The notes under the pieces: model-generated
What the model was told of the DNA's origin: nothing
What the model saw: only the letters and a program-made list of their open reading frames with translations
Databases searched by the model: none
NCBI GenBank assembly: GCA_964592645.1
Contig: CAZQFV010000026.1
Coordinates: forward strand, 1 to 55,090
DNA: 55,090 nucleotides
Source of the DNA: CAZQFV01 sp964592645
GTDB taxonomy: Bacteria; Chloroflexota; Chloroflexia; DTKN01
Direction: 5' to 3'
In this document: in pieces, positions 1-8,559 of the stretch
Layout of the letters: every line of letters begins with the position of its first letter
Numbering within the stretch: position 1 is the first letter of the stretch
Made by a program: the position numbers and the translations under genes

Positions 1-84
1 GCTCCAGGCGTTTCGCAGTATGGGGCTAACTACATGACTTTGTAAAAGCCCTGGGCCGGCCGCCACAAGCGTGATCAAGCTTCC

Positions 85-113
85 TTGACAACGTCCGCAC
101 CGGCGGTTATACT
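85..113 (+). promoter_or_regulatory. Sigma70-type promoter for korAB
   Basis: TTGACA at 85-90, a 17-nt spacer and TATACT at 108-113. The predicted transcript starts near 120, directly at the heptamer repeats of the korA leader. Seen in sequence; activity is inferred. Confidence 0.75.
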
Positions 114-118
114 CCAGG

Positions 119-232
119 TATCGGGTATCGGGTATCGGGCAGCCGCGCTGGCATCGCGCCCAGGCCCCAAGCCTCCAACCTGCCCGCGCCTCCACGGCCC
201 AATGCCCGATAACCGATGCCCAATACCCAACC
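119..232. repeat. Heptamer-phased inverted repeat in korA leader
   Basis: Three perfect TATCGGG units (119-139) are followed by a right arm of diverged 7-mers at 198-232 that includes CCCGATA, the exact complement. The arms could fold a leader hairpin just downstream of the promoter. The intervening 140-197 shows no coding signal. It belongs to the dispersed 7-nt-phased class seen elsewhere in the window. Confidence 0.75.
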
Positions 233-249
233 GACGAGGAGCATGACCT

Positions 250-2001
250 ATGCCCATCAACGACATGACCTTTCTCTTCGGCGGCGCGGCCGGCCAGGGG
301 ATCGAATCCAACGGCGCCGGCTTCGCCAAGGCCCTCACCCGCACCGGCCTGCATGTCGTCGGCGTGCCCGACTACATGTCGCGCATCCGCGGCGGCCACA
401 ACTACTACCAGATCCGCGTCTCCGAGCAGCCCATCCTGACCCACGAGCAGGCCGTGCACCTGGTCCTGGCCCTGGACGACCGCACCGTCCAGGAGCATGC
501 CGCCGACCTGGTGCCCGGCGGGGGCCTGGTCTATGACGAGGGCTCCAAGGTGGACCCCGCCCCCCTGCTGGCCCGTGGCGCCCAGGCCTTTCCCGCGCCG
601 CTGAAACGCATCGCCCGCGACGCCGGCGGCAGCGAGGTGATGATCAACATCGCCGCTCTGGGGGTGGGCGCCGGCATCACCGGCCTGGATTTCGCGGCCA
701 TGGCCGGTGTCGTCCGCCAGGGCTTTGCCCGCAAGAGCGAGGACGTGGTGCGCGCCAACCTGGAGGTGGCCCGGCAGGGCTACGACTGGGGCCGCGAACG
801 CTATGCCGCCGGCTTCGACTGGCAATTGCGCCCGCGCCCGGCGCCCCCGCGCATGGTCATCGACGGCAACGCCCTCTTTGCCATGGGCGCGCTCCTGGGC
901 GGCTGCAAGCTGGTCTGCGCCTACCCGATGACCCCGGCCACCCCGGTCCTGCACTGGTTCGCCGGCCACGGCGAACGCTACGGGGCGATCATCAAACATG
1001 TCGAGGACGAGATCGCCGCGGTGAACATGGCCATCGGGGCCAACTTTGCCGGCGTCCGGGCCATGGCCGCCACCTCCGGCGGCGGATTCTCCCTGATGAC
1101 CGAGGCCCTGGGGCTGGCCGGCATCACCGAGACGCCGCTGGTGGTCTTTCTCTCCCAGCGCCCCGGCCCCTCCACCGGCATGCCCACCCGCTCCGGACAG
1201 GCCGACCTGCTCTTTTCCCTCTTTGCCTCCCAGGACGAGTTCCCGCGCCTGGTGCTCGCCCCGCACACGCACGAGGAGACCTTCACGGCCGGCTGGCGGG
1301 CCTTTAACCTGGCGGAAAAGTACCAGACGCTGGTCGTCGTCCTCCTCGATCATCACCTCTCCGGCACCCTGCGCAGCGTGCTGCCGGAAGACCTGCACAT
1401 GGACCAGGTGACGATCGACCGCGGCCGGTGGCTGGACCGGGCGGCGCTGGACGCGCTGAACGAGCCGTACCTGCGCTACCGGATCACGGAGGACGGCATC
1501 TCGCCCCGCGCCGTGCCGGGCCATCCCCACGCCGTCTACAGCGCCACGAGCGACGAGCACCGCGAGGACGGCCACATCGACTCGGAGAGCGCCGCCAACC
1601 GCACGGCCATGCACGCCAAACGCCTGCGCAAGCTGCGCACCGCCCTGGCCGACATCCGCCCGCCGCTCACCTACGGGCCGGAGCGGGCCGAGGTCACGCT
1701 CATCGGCTGGGGCTCGACCTACGGAGCGATCCGCGAGGCCGTGGACCGGGCCAATGCCCAAGGGGCGCGGGTGAAGATGATCCATTTCGTGGACATCTGG
1801 CCCTTCCCGGTGGAGCCGGTGCAGGCACTATGGAGGACGGCCGGCCGCACCATCACCGTCGAGAACAATGCCACGGGACAGATGGGCCAACTGATCCGCA
1901 TGAGCACCGGCCACCAGGTAGCCGGCTCGATCTTGAAATGGGACGGCCGCGCCTTTACGCCCGAGGAGGTCCTGGCCGGCCTGGAAAAGGAGGTGCGGTA
2001 A
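250..2001 (+). CDS. korA: 2-oxoacid:acceptor oxidoreductase, fused gamma-alpha subunit
   Basis: Large subunit of a ferredoxin-type 2-oxoacid oxidoreductase, which decarboxylates a 2-oxoacid such as 2-oxoglutarate to acyl-CoA and passes electrons to ferredoxin, or runs in reverse. The 583-residue protein opens with the gamma domain (FGGAAGQGIES near residue 10, then SRIRGGHNYYQIRV), followed from about residue 200 by the pyrimidine-binding alpha domain (GGCKLVCAYPMTPATP) and domain II. This order and length fit KorA proteins. The ATG at 250 has a weak GAGGAG-like site upstream; an in-frame ATG lies at 265. It overlaps korB by one base (TAATG), so translation is probably coupled. No ferredoxin or delta subunit gene is adjacent. 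Substrate (2-oxoglutarate, pyruvate or branched-chain oxoacid) cannot be fixed from sequence alone. Confidence 0.93.
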   Translation: MPINDMTFLFGGAAGQGIESNGAGFAKALTRTGLHVVGVPDYMSRIRGGHNYYQIRVSEQPILTHEQAVHLVLALDDRTVQEHAADLVPGGGLVYDEGSKVDPAPLLARGAQAFPAPLKRIARDAGGSEVMINIAALGVGAGITGLDFAAMAGVVRQGFARKSEDVVRANLEVARQGYDWGRERYAAGFDWQLRPRPAPPRMVIDGNALFAMGALLGGCKLVCAYPMTPATPVLHWFAGHGERYGAIIKHVEDEIAAVNMAIGANFAGVRAMAATSGGGFSLMTEALGLAGITETPLVVFLSQRPGPSTGMPTRSGQADLLFSLFASQDEFPRLVLAPHTHEETFTAGWRAFNLAEKYQTLVVVLLDHHLSGTLRSVLPEDLHMDQVTIDRGRWLDRAALDALNEPYLRYRITEDGISPRAVPGHPHAVYSATSDEHREDGHIDSESAANRTAMHAKRLRKLRTALADIRPPLTYGPERAEVTLIGWGSTYGAIREAVDRANAQGARVKMIHFVDIWPFPVEPVQALWRTAGRTITVENNATGQMGQLIRMSTGHQVAGSILKWDGRAFTPEEVLAGLEKEVR

Positions 2002-2870
2002 TGGTCTCCCGCGACGACTACGCCAGCCCGGTCCGCCCCACCTGGTGCCCCGGCTGCGGCAACTTTGGCATCTGGAACGCGCTCAAGAGCGCCCTGGCCC
2101 AGGCCGGCCTGGCCCCACACGAGATTCTGATCGTCTCCGGCATCGGCTGCGGCAGCAAGCTGCCCGATTACACCCGCGCCAACGGCTTCAATACCATCCA
2201 CGGCCGGCCGGTCATCGTCGCCTCCGGCGCCCAGCTCGCCAACCATCGCCTGCGTGTCATCTGCACCCACGGCGACGGCGACTCCTTCGGCCTGGGCCTG
2301 GGCCACTTTATCAACGCCGCCCGGCGCAACATGGCCATCGTCGATATCATCCAGGATAACCAGATCTATGGCCTCACCAAGGGCCAGTACTCTCCCACCA
2401 GCGACCCCGGCTTTGTCACCGTCACCTCGCCGCGCGGGGCCATCGAGAACCGCGTCAACCCCCTCCTGCTGGCGTTGAGCGCCGGGGCCACCTTCGTGGC
2501 CCGCGGCTTTGCCCGCGACCTGGAGCACCTCACCTGGATCCTGGGCGAGGCGCTCCAGCACCGCGGCTACGCCCTGGTCGATGTGATGCAGCCGTGCGTC
2601 ACCTTCAACCGCCGCAATACCTACGACTGGTACGGCGAACGGGCCTACAAACTCCAGGAGGCCGGCCACGATGTCGGCGACCTGTCGGGCGCCATAACCA
2701 GGTCCATGGAGTGGGGCGAGCGCATCCCCATGGGCATCTTTTACCGGCGCGAGGACCAGCCGGCCTATCACGAGTACCTGGACGTGCTGCAGGCCGGCCC
2801 GCTGGCGGATCAACCCCTGGGACAGTGGACGCCGGAGCAGCTACAGGCGCTGGTCCAGGAGTATGTGTAA
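2001..2870 (+). CDS. korB: 2-oxoacid:acceptor oxidoreductase, beta (TPP-binding) subunit
   Basis: Thiamine-diphosphate and iron-sulfur subunit that pairs with the preceding KorA. The 289-residue protein has the N-terminal WCPGCGNFG cysteine motif, the TPP/Mg motif from GDGDSFGLGLGHF (about residue 90) to QDNQIYGLTKGQYSPTS (about 117), and the C-terminal region MQPCVTFNRRNTYDWY typical of KorB. The ATG at 2001 overlaps the korA stop, and AAGGAGG lies just upstream inside korA. It is cytoplasmic and expected to form an (alpha-beta)2 enzyme. It ends at 2870, and a new promoter begins immediately, so the operon is probably just korAB. Confidence 0.94.
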   Translation: MVSRDDYASPVRPTWCPGCGNFGIWNALKSALAQAGLAPHEILIVSGIGCGSKLPDYTRANGFNTIHGRPVIVASGAQLANHRLRVICTHGDGDSFGLGLGHFINAARRNMAIVDIIQDNQIYGLTKGQYSPTSDPGFVTVTSPRGAIENRVNPLLLALSAGATFVARGFARDLEHLTWILGEALQHRGYALVDVMQPCVTFNRRNTYDWYGERAYKLQEAGHDVGDLSGAITRSMEWGERIPMGIFYRREDQPAYHEYLDVLQAGPLADQPLGQWTPEQLQALVQEYV

Positions 2871-2872
2871 AG

Positions 2873-2901
2873 TTGCTTTCCGCGGCAAACTCTGCTACAA
2901 T
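2873..2901 (+). promoter_or_regulatory. Sigma70-type promoter downstream of korB
   Basis: TTGCTT at 2873-2878, a 17-nt spacer and TACAAT at 2896-2901. It would drive the small gene at 2960 and the protease-like gene overlapping it. Confidence 0.6.
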
Positions 2902-2959
2902 GGCCGGTGAGGGCTATGTACCCCGGCAGCAGACGCTCTGCCGCCTGAGAGGTGGCGCG

Positions 2960-3175
2960 ATGGGCATCCTGACATTCGAGGGCGTTGTCGACGGTGACCG
3001 CATCCGGCTCAAGGGCTATGTCCGCCTGCCGGACAGGGCGCGGGTGTATATCCTCCTGCCCGATGTCCATGTCGAGCAGGTGGTCCGCATACCCAGCCCG
3101 CGCCTGGCCTATCCGGAGCAGATGGCCGACTTTGTGTTGGAAGTGCTGGAGGACTCGGCCGGTGCCGGCGTATGA
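2960..3175 (+). CDS. Small uncharacterized protein preceding aspartic protease-like gene
   Basis: 71-residue protein that I do not recognise. It begins MGILTFEGVVDGDRIRLKG, a beta-rich start resembling small antitoxin-like (DUF104/AF2212-type) proteins in which a short 'V.DG.I.L' strand pair is followed by a hydrophobic patch (ARVYILLPD); this resemblance is only suggestive. The ATG at 2960 follows GAGAGGTGG. A near-consensus promoter ends at 2901. Its last 14 bases overlap the start of the retropepsin-like gene (GTG at 3162), which implies translational coupling and a shared role. Confidence 0.65.
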   Translation: MGILTFEGVVDGDRIRLKGYVRLPDRARVYILLPDVHVEQVVRIPSPRLAYPEQMADFVLEVLEDSAGAGV

Positions 3176-3584
3176 CACGGACTACTTCGACCCGCCGGCG
3201 CCCCTGGCGCGGGTGACCCTGCGCTGCCACGAGACCGGCGCTACCTGCCCGGACGTGCCCATGCTGCTCGATTCCGGCTCCGACGTGACCATCCTCCCGC
3301 GGTCGGCCGTCGAGAAGCTGGAAGGGGTCGTGGTGCCGGAAAAGCACTATGAGCTGGTCGGCTTCGACGACAGCATCTCGGTGGTCGCGGTGGCCGACCT
3401 GGACGTGATCTTCCTGGGCCGCGCCTTCCGCGGCCGCTTCCCGCTGCACGATCGGGAGTGGGGCATCCTGGGCCGCAACGTGCTGAACGAGCTGGTCTTG
3501 CTGCTCGATGGACCCGCCTGCCGGTGGGAGGAACGTCCGCGGCGGTCCGGACCCCCCGGAAAAGCCCGCAAACGCCAGGAGTGA
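3162..3584 (+). CDS. Retropepsin-like aspartic protease domain protein
   Basis: 140-residue protein of the clan AA (retropepsin-like) fold. The hallmark is MLLDSGSDVTILPRS near residue 30: catalytic Asp in a D-S-G-S turn followed by the hydrophobic strand. A later GILGRNVLNELVLLLDG matches the G-R-(D/N)-hydrophobic segment of the family. The start is taken as GTG at 3162 because GGAGG at 3148-3152 sits 9 nt upstream and no ATG precedes the conserved region. Such proteins act as homodimers, one Asp from each chain. No signal peptide or membrane segment is visible. The C-terminus is basic (KARKRQE). Whether it processes a specific partner, such as the small protein translated just before it, is inference. 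Confidence 0.75.
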   Translation: MPAYDTDYFDPPAPLARVTLRCHETGATCPDVPMLLDSGSDVTILPRSAVEKLEGVVVPEKHYELVGFDDSISVVAVADLDVIFLGRAFRGRFPLHDREWGILGRNVLNELVLLLDGPACRWEERPRRSGPPGKARKRQE

Positions 3585-3636
3585 GATGCGGGCGCGCCTT
3601 TCGCAATTTCGATTGACATCGACCAAGGAGGGATCC

Positions 3637-4179
3637 ATGCAAGGTTTTCAGAAAGACAACCCGGCACTCCAGGCCCTGCACCAGGGCATCCAGACCGAGC
3701 TGCAGGGGCTGGCCTTTTACCGCAAGGCGGCCGCCCAAACCCAAGACCCGCGAGGGAAAGAGGTCCTGGAAAGCCTGGCCCACGAGGAGGTCGGCCACCT
3801 GAACCTGCTCAAGGTACAATACGGGTCCCTTGCCGGCAGCGGCCGGTGGCTGGAGATGGAAAGGGCGCGCGCGTTGGCCCCCGGCCGCGAGGTGGAGAGC
3901 CTCTTTCCACAGGTCGACGACACCCTGGCCCAGACGCTGCCTGCCGAGGCCGACGACACCCAGGCGCTGGAGATCGCCCTGGAGTTCGAGCGCCGGGGCT
4001 ACCAGATGTACGAGCGCCTGGCCAAGGCCACCGCGGATGCGTCCGGCCGCGACCTCTACCGGTTCCTGGGGCAGCAGGAGCAGAAGCACTATGACTTTAT
4101 CCACCGCGCTCTGGAATACCTAAAAACCCAGGGCGCCTGGTACTATGACGATCAGGAGAAGCCCTTCTTCGAAGGATAG
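3637..4179 (+). CDS. Ferritin-like / rubrerythrin-family diiron protein
   Basis: 180-residue all-helical protein of the ferritin-like superfamily. The metal-ligand helices are visible as E-L-Q-G-L-A-F-Y near residue 25, HEEVGH near 50, E-F-E-R-R-G-Y near 115 and EQKHYDF near 150, giving the expected E...ExxH...E...ExxH ligand set. Related proteins reduce peroxide or handle iron in oxygen-sensitive cells. There is no C-terminal rubredoxin domain, so this is not classical rubrerythrin. The ATG at 3637 has AAGGAGGG 4-11 nt upstream. It is convergent with the following lipoprotein gene. Confidence 0.82.
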   Translation: MQGFQKDNPALQALHQGIQTELQGLAFYRKAAAQTQDPRGKEVLESLAHEEVGHLNLLKVQYGSLAGSGRWLEMERARALAPGREVESLFPQVDDTLAQTLPAEADDTQALEIALEFERRGYQMYERLAKATADASGRDLYRFLGQQEQKHYDFIHRALEYLKTQGAWYYDDQEKPFFEG

Positions 4180-4192
4180 GGCGGTGACCGGA

Positions 4193-4223
4193 GGGGTTTT
4201 CCTGGTGTCTATGGGAACCCCGC
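4193..4223. terminator. Hairpin between convergent genes
   Basis: GGGGTTTTCC and GGGAACCCC form an imperfect stem (GGGGTT with AACCCC) around a short loop, in the 45-nt gap between two convergent stop codons. It is a plausible bidirectional terminator, without a clear T tract. Confidence 0.4.
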
Positions 4224-4224
4224 C

Positions 4225-7200
4225 CTACTTCTGAAAGTACACCTGCACCAGGTCGTCCACCGCCGTCCCGGTCTCCCCAACGAGCCGGAAAAAGTCCCGC
4301 CGGGTGACGCGCTGCCAGGCGTACTCGCGGTAGTAGCGCTGTAGGAAGGCAAAAAAGGCCTCGTCGCCCATGCGCCGGCGCAGGTCGTGGATGAAGTGGG
4401 CGGCCTGCCCGTAGAGGTTGTGCACGTAGGTCAGCGTGTCCGGATAGTCGTAGATGGTGCCGTCCACATACCCGGTCGGGCCCCAACCGTCCACCCGGCT
4501 CTGCCACCACCAATCCAGCGACGAGGAATAGGCCGCCTCGTAGTAGAGGGCCTCGCTGTAGCGGGCCAGGGCCTCGTCCAGCCAAGGCTCGCGCACCTGG
4601 TCGTTGCCGACGACGCCGTACCACCATTGGTGGGCCAGCTCGTGCACCGCCAACGGCACCAGCACCGTCTGTTCCCGCGTGTCCACCTGGTCCTGGTAGG
4701 CCTGGAAGTAGGGGCTGCCGACGATGACCATCCCGCTGTACTCCATCCCGCCGAACATCTCCCCTTCCACCAGGGTGAAGGTCGTGTAGGGATAGGGACC
4801 GAACCACGCCGCAAAGAACCCCATGGCCCGGGCGACATCGCGCAGGATGGCGCGGCCGGCCGCGGCGTGCTCGCGGCGAAAGGCCGTCTGCACGACGATG
4901 CCATCTACCGTCGTGCCGGCCACGTCATAGTCGCGCGCGGCGACGATGGCCAGGTCGCGGGCGGCGTCCAGCGTAAAGAGGCGGTTCGGCCCTTCCACCT
5001 GGCCGGGGACGCTGGCCATCACCCGGTATTCGCCCGGCACGACGAGCAGCACGCGGTAGTCGGCCAGGTCGGTGAAGAAGGGGTCGCCCACCGGGTAATA
5101 GTCCCACGTCTGCCAGCCGTAGCCGCGGCGGTAGGGCACGAGCTGCGGATACCAGTGCCCGAGCTGCACGATGCGCCCGTCGGAGGTGTACCCCAGGTTG
5201 CCGTCCGGCGGTGCCGCGGCGTCGTCGAGCAGCGGCAGGGAAAGGGAATAGGAGAGGCTCACCGTGACCGCTTCGCCCGGGGCGATGTCGTCGGCCAGGA
5301 AGAGGCGCAGGGAGGTTCCGGCCAGGGTATAGGAAGGAGTGAGGCGCCGTCCTTGCTGGGAGATGCTTACCTCCTGGAGGGCAAAGGTGCGGCTAAAGGC
5401 GTTGGCGAAGACAAAGAAGTCGAGGCTTTCCAGGGCGTCGCCGGTGGTGTTGGGGAAGAGGACGCGCTCGCGGACGGCGACCTGTCCCTCGTCGGGCGCC
5501 ACCGTGGCCGACAGGACATAGGTGGTCCGCGGGCCGGCCGGCGGCGGCAGCGGTTCGCCGGCCCGGATCAGCAGCGGCTCGCAGGCCAGGCGCCCGCCGA
5601 CCGCCGCCACCGGGCGCGGCTGCACGTCGTCCACCGTCCGGGTGCGGATCCAATCGACCCGCGCCAGCCCATCCTTGGCCAACTGCACCCACAGGACGGC
5701 CCCGTCGCGCGCGGCGTCCTCGATGTCGATGTCGGAGACAAAGTTGCCCAGGCCGTAGGCGATGAACCCCTGGCCGTAGCGCTCGGTGTCCAGGACCTTG
5801 TAGCGGTGGTAGCCCACCACCAGGGCCGCGCCGGCCTCCACCGCGGTCCGGGCCAGCCGGCGCTGCTCTGCGGTCGGCTCCTCGGTGTACTCCTGTCCGG
5901 TGTGCAAGAGCAGGACGACGACATCGGCCTGGGCGCGGGCCCGTTCGACATCGCGGCGCAGGCTCGCTTCGTCTTGCACGCCGGCGATGCCCGTCTCGGG
6001 GGCAGCGGCGCTGATGCGGGCCAGGAAGGCCACCCGCAGGCCGCGCACCTCCCGGACGACGGGCGCCGCGGCGTCCGGGCCGGCGCCGACGGTCTGCATG
6101 CCCAGCCCTTTGAGGGTGGCGATGGTCTCGGTCATGCCGGCCGGCCCATAGTCCAGCGAGTGGTTGTTGGCCAGGTTGAGGAGGTCGAAGCCCGCCTCTT
6201 GCAGCCCCTGGGCCATGCTGGGATGGGCGCGCAGGATATAGGGCAGGGCGGCCGGCTCGCCCCCCAGGGCCAGCACCGATTCCAGGTTGCCCACGGCGAT
6301 GTCGGCCTGCTGCAGGAGCGGCGCCAGGGCCTGGAAGGGATAGAGCGGGCCGTAGGCGGCCATGCGCTCCTCGACGCTGCGGGCCAGCATGATGTCGCCC
6401 ACCACGGCCACGGCCACCCGCCCTTCCGGCACCGGCGGCAGGGGGGCGGAGTCGGGCCAGTAGGGGAAGGTGGGCGCGCCGGGCTGGCCCGTCCCGGCCT
6501 CCCCCTGGATGGCCTGGCGGTAGGCGTAGATATAGTCGGCAGAGCGGGCCAGCAGCTCGGCGGGGCCCTGGCCGTCCAGGTCGGCCCAGGCCAGGCCGTG
6601 GACACGCGCGGGCAGTTGGGTGCGGCCGCGCACCTGGCCCTGGCGGTTCAGGAGCAGGATGGTGCCGTCGTCGGTGCCGGCGGCGATGACCGGCCCGGAG
6701 TTCTGCGCCAGCACGGCCATGGTCCACACGCCGCTGCCGGTGGGCAGCTCCCAGGCCGGCAGGCCGGCGCCGGCCTGCAGGGCCAGGATGCCGCCTTCCC
6801 GGCCCAGCAGGATCAGGTTGTCGGGAGCGAAGCCGGCCATGCTGACGATCGTCCCCGGCGCGCGCCGGGCCCAACGCGGCGTGCCGTCGTCGTCGAACAG
6901 GGCGACCACCCCGCCGCGGCCGGCCGCGGCCACCTCGCGGCGCCCGTCGCCGTCCATGTCGCCGACCAGGAGGGCTCGCACCGGCTCCTGCAGGCCCTGT
7001 TCCCAGAGCAGCCGGCCGGTGTGGTCCCATAGCTGCACCGCCCCATCCTCCAGTCCGACCAGGATCTCGGCCCGCGTGTCGCCGTCCAGGTCGGGCGCGG
7101 CCAGGGCCGTGGGCCGGGCGCCCAGGTCCAGGTGCGCCTCGGCCTGGCCGGCGCCGTCGAGGATGTACAGGGACCCGCTCCAGGTGGCCGCCAGGACCTC

Positions 7201-7749
7201 GGGCTGCCGATCGCGGTCCACGTCGCCCACGGCGAGGTGCGTGATGCGGCCGTCGGCGGGGTAGCTCCAGCGGGCGGAGAGGTCGTTCCCCAGGGCATAG
7301 ACCATGGTATCGTCGCCGCCGCAGAGGAGCTCCATCCGCCCGTCGCCGTCCAGGTCGGCGCTGACGGCGGCGTAGAGCGGGGCGGCCGTCGCGTAGGAGC
7401 GGCTGATCTCGCCGGTGGGGCGCAGCAGGTAGAAGGTGTGGTCGTAAGAGGCGGCCCAGACCTCGGAGGAGCCGTCGCCCTGTAGGTCCAGGGTGCCGAT
7501 CTCCCAGACGGTGTCGCCGGTGGCCGCGCGCCACATCCGCGTCAGCCCCAGGGGTGGGGCCGGCGGCAGGGTGGGGGCGGGGACCAGCGTGGGCATGGGC
7601 GCGGGCGTCGGGGCCGGCGAGGGTTCCGCCGTGGCCGTAGGAACCGGCGGCGAGGGCCCTACCTGGGTGGGACCGCAGCCGGAGAGGATAAGGAGGGCCA
7701 GAAGAAGGATGGCCGCCGTCTTTTGTCTACCACGAAGGCGCCAAGACAC
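4225..7749 (-). CDS. Lipoprotein with FG-GAP propeller, CapA-like and M1 peptidase domains
   Basis: A 1174-residue surface lipoprotein with three modules. After the lipobox LILSGC comes a Pro/Ala/Thr-rich linker, then a run of FG-GAP/VCBS-like beta-propeller blades (repeats such as DLDGDGRMELLCGG, about 60-400). A CapA/poly-gamma-glutamate-type metallophosphoesterase domain starts about residue 440 (VGDIMLARSVE, GNLES, NLANNHSLDYG). The C-terminal M1-type zinc aminopeptidase has GGMEYSG and HELAHQ...WLDEALARY (HExxH, 18 residues, E; His near 1035), so zinc ligands are intact. The start is uncertain: the 5' end runs into an octamer-phased repeat. I chose GTG 7749, just before the hydrophobic signal; an ATG at 7917 would add about 56 repeat-encoded residues. 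Neither has a convincing Shine-Dalgarno site. Function of the whole is unknown; cell-surface peptide or envelope turnover is inference. Confidence 0.85.
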   Translation of the reverse strand: MSWRLRGRQKTAAILLLALLILSGCGPTQVGPSPPVPTATAEPSPAPTPAPMPTLVPAPTLPPAPPLGLTRMWRAATGDTVWEIGTLDLQGDGSSEVWAASYDHTFYLLRPTGEISRSYATAAPLYAAVSADLDGDGRMELLCGGDDTMVYALGNDLSARWSYPADGRITHLAVGDVDRDRQPEVLAATWSGSLYILDGAGQAEAHLDLGARPTALAAPDLDGDTRAEILVGLEDGAVQLWDHTGRLLWEQGLQEPVRALLVGDMDGDGRREVAAAGRGGVVALFDDDGTPRWARRAPGTIVSMAGFAPDNLILLGREGGILALQAGAGLPAWELPTGSGVWTMAVLAQNSGPVIAAGTDDGTILLLNRQGQVRGRTQLPARVHGLAWADLDGQGPAELLARSADYIYAYRQAIQGEAGTGQPGAPTFPYWPDSAPLPPVPEGRVAVAVVGDIMLARSVEERMAAYGPLYPFQALAPLLQQADIAVGNLESVLALGGEPAALPYILRAHPSMAQGLQEAGFDLLNLANNHSLDYGPAGMTETIATLKGLGMQTVGAGPDAAAPVVREVRGLRVAFLARISAAAPETGIAGVQDEASLRRDVERARAQADVVVLLLHTGQEYTEEPTAEQRRLARTAVEAGAALVVGYHRYKVLDTERYGQGFIAYGLGNFVSDIDIEDAARDGAVLWVQLAKDGLARVDWIRTRTVDDVQPRPVAAVGGRLACEPLLIRAGEPLPPPAGPRTTYVLSATVAPDEGQVAVRERVLFPNTTGDALESLDFFVFANAFSRTFALQEVSISQQGRRLTPSYTLAGTSLRLFLADDIAPGEAVTVSLSYSLSLPLLDDAAAPPDGNLGYTSDGRIVQLGHWYPQLVPYRRGYGWQTWDYYPVGDPFFTDLADYRVLLVVPGEYRVMASVPGQVEGPNRLFTLDAARDLAIVAARDYDVAGTTVDGIVVQTAFRREHAAAGRAILRDVARAMGFFAAWFGPYPYTTFTLVEGEMFGGMEYSGMVIVGSPYFQAYQDQVDTREQTVLVPLAVHELAHQWWYGVVGNDQVREPWLDEALARYSEALYYEAAYSSSLDWWWQSRVDGWGPTGYVDGTIYDYPDTLTYVHNLYGQAAHFIHDLRRRMGDEAFFAFLQRYYREYAWQRVTRRDFFRLVGETGTAVDDLVQVYFQK

Positions 7750-7925
7750 AAAGGGCTGCTTTCCGTTTGCCAGGAAGGCCCAAAGACGCGAAGGAAGGCG
7801 AATCTCGGCCACGGACACGCAAATTGTCTGCCGCAAAGGCCCCAGGCATCCTCTTCGTGGTGCCTTCGTGCCTTTGGTTCTACCTGCTTGCCGCCTTTGT
7901 GTCTTTGTGGTTACCATTCTTTTTC
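7731..7925. repeat. Octamer-phased inverted repeat
   Basis: The left arm has 8-nt units CACGAAGG, CGCCAAGA, CACAAAGG (7731-7754). The right arm carries the reverse complement style CCTTCGTG, CCTTTGTG and TCTTTGTG (7863-7909), with one-base phase slips. The arms are oppositely oriented and span the 5' end of the lipoprotein gene and the gap before the next gene. A related copy lies at 41108-41155. Confidence 0.75.
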
Positions 7926-7965
7926 TTGGGGTCCTGGTGGTTCCAGCCCTCGGCGGTTGCCCCGA

Positions 7966-8550
7966 TCACGCCTTGAGCAGCGGCAGCAGCACCCCCAGCC
8001 GCTCGGGATCCTTGGCCAGTAGCACCATCAGCTCCTTGCCCGCCCCCACCAGGTATCCGGGCTCGCCGGCACGGGAGGCCGCGGCGGCGCGCAGGCAGGC
8101 CGAGAGCAGGTCGTTCGATGCCTGGGCCGTCAGCAGCAGGCGCAGGAACCCTAGCCCCTGGGTGAAGGCATTCACCTCTTCCGGCGTGCAGGTGTGGACA
8201 AAGCCGTGGATGCGCGGCGGCTGGGGCGGCAACAAGTGCTGCGCCCGGCCGTCCTGCAGGTAGCCCACGACCACGGCCTCGTAGCGCGTGCGCATGACGT
8301 GCCGAAAGTGGGGGTTCTCGGCATAGATCTCGTCCTCGCTCTCCAGCTCGGCCCCGCGGGCGACTACCGGGCGCGAGGCGTCGATCGGCCCGGTGGCGAT
8401 GTCGCGCACGACGGCATAGATCTCGACCCCCGGGGCGGTGCTGGCGACATGGACGAAGGAGCCAAAGGCCGGCGCCTGGTAGAGGTCGTACGACTGGGCC
8501 TGGAACTCGCGGATGCTGACGGCGATCGTCTCGCCAACGCGGTTGGGCAT
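7966..8550 (-). CDS. HAS-barrel domain protein (HerA N-terminal-like)
   Basis: 194-residue protein resembling stand-alone HAS-barrel proteins found in cyanobacteria and Chloroflexota. The family pattern is seen in GETIAVSIREFQAQSYDLY, the loop GSFVHVAS, VVRDIATGPIDASRPVVARG and the distal PPQPPRIHGFVHTC. The HAS barrel normally sits at the N-terminus of HerA-type hexameric ATPases; no ATPase domain is attached here, so it may be an adaptor. The ATG at 8550 has GGAGGAAG upstream on the minus strand. The long open frame upstream of that ATG is a GC-rich repeat tract and is excluded. Confidence 0.6.
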   Translation of the reverse strand: MPNRVGETIAVSIREFQAQSYDLYQAPAFGSFVHVASTAPGVEIYAVVRDIATGPIDASRPVVARGAELESEDEIYAENPHFRHVMRTRYEAVVVGYLQDGRAQHLLPPQPPRIHGFVHTCTPEEVNAFTQGLGFLRLLLTAQASNDLLSACLRAAAASRAGEPGYLVGAGKELMVLLAKDPERLGVLLPLLKA

Positions 8551-8559
8551 AGATTCTTC

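Noticed and set aside
3613..3618. TTGACA as a promoter for the ferritin-like gene
   Set aside because: It is 18 nt from the start codon with no room for a -10 element; the sequence is followed at once by the ribosome-binding site.
4387..7032. Open frame of 881 codons antisense to the lipoprotein gene
   Set aside because: Composition artefact of high GC; the minus-strand gene has clear domains and motifs.
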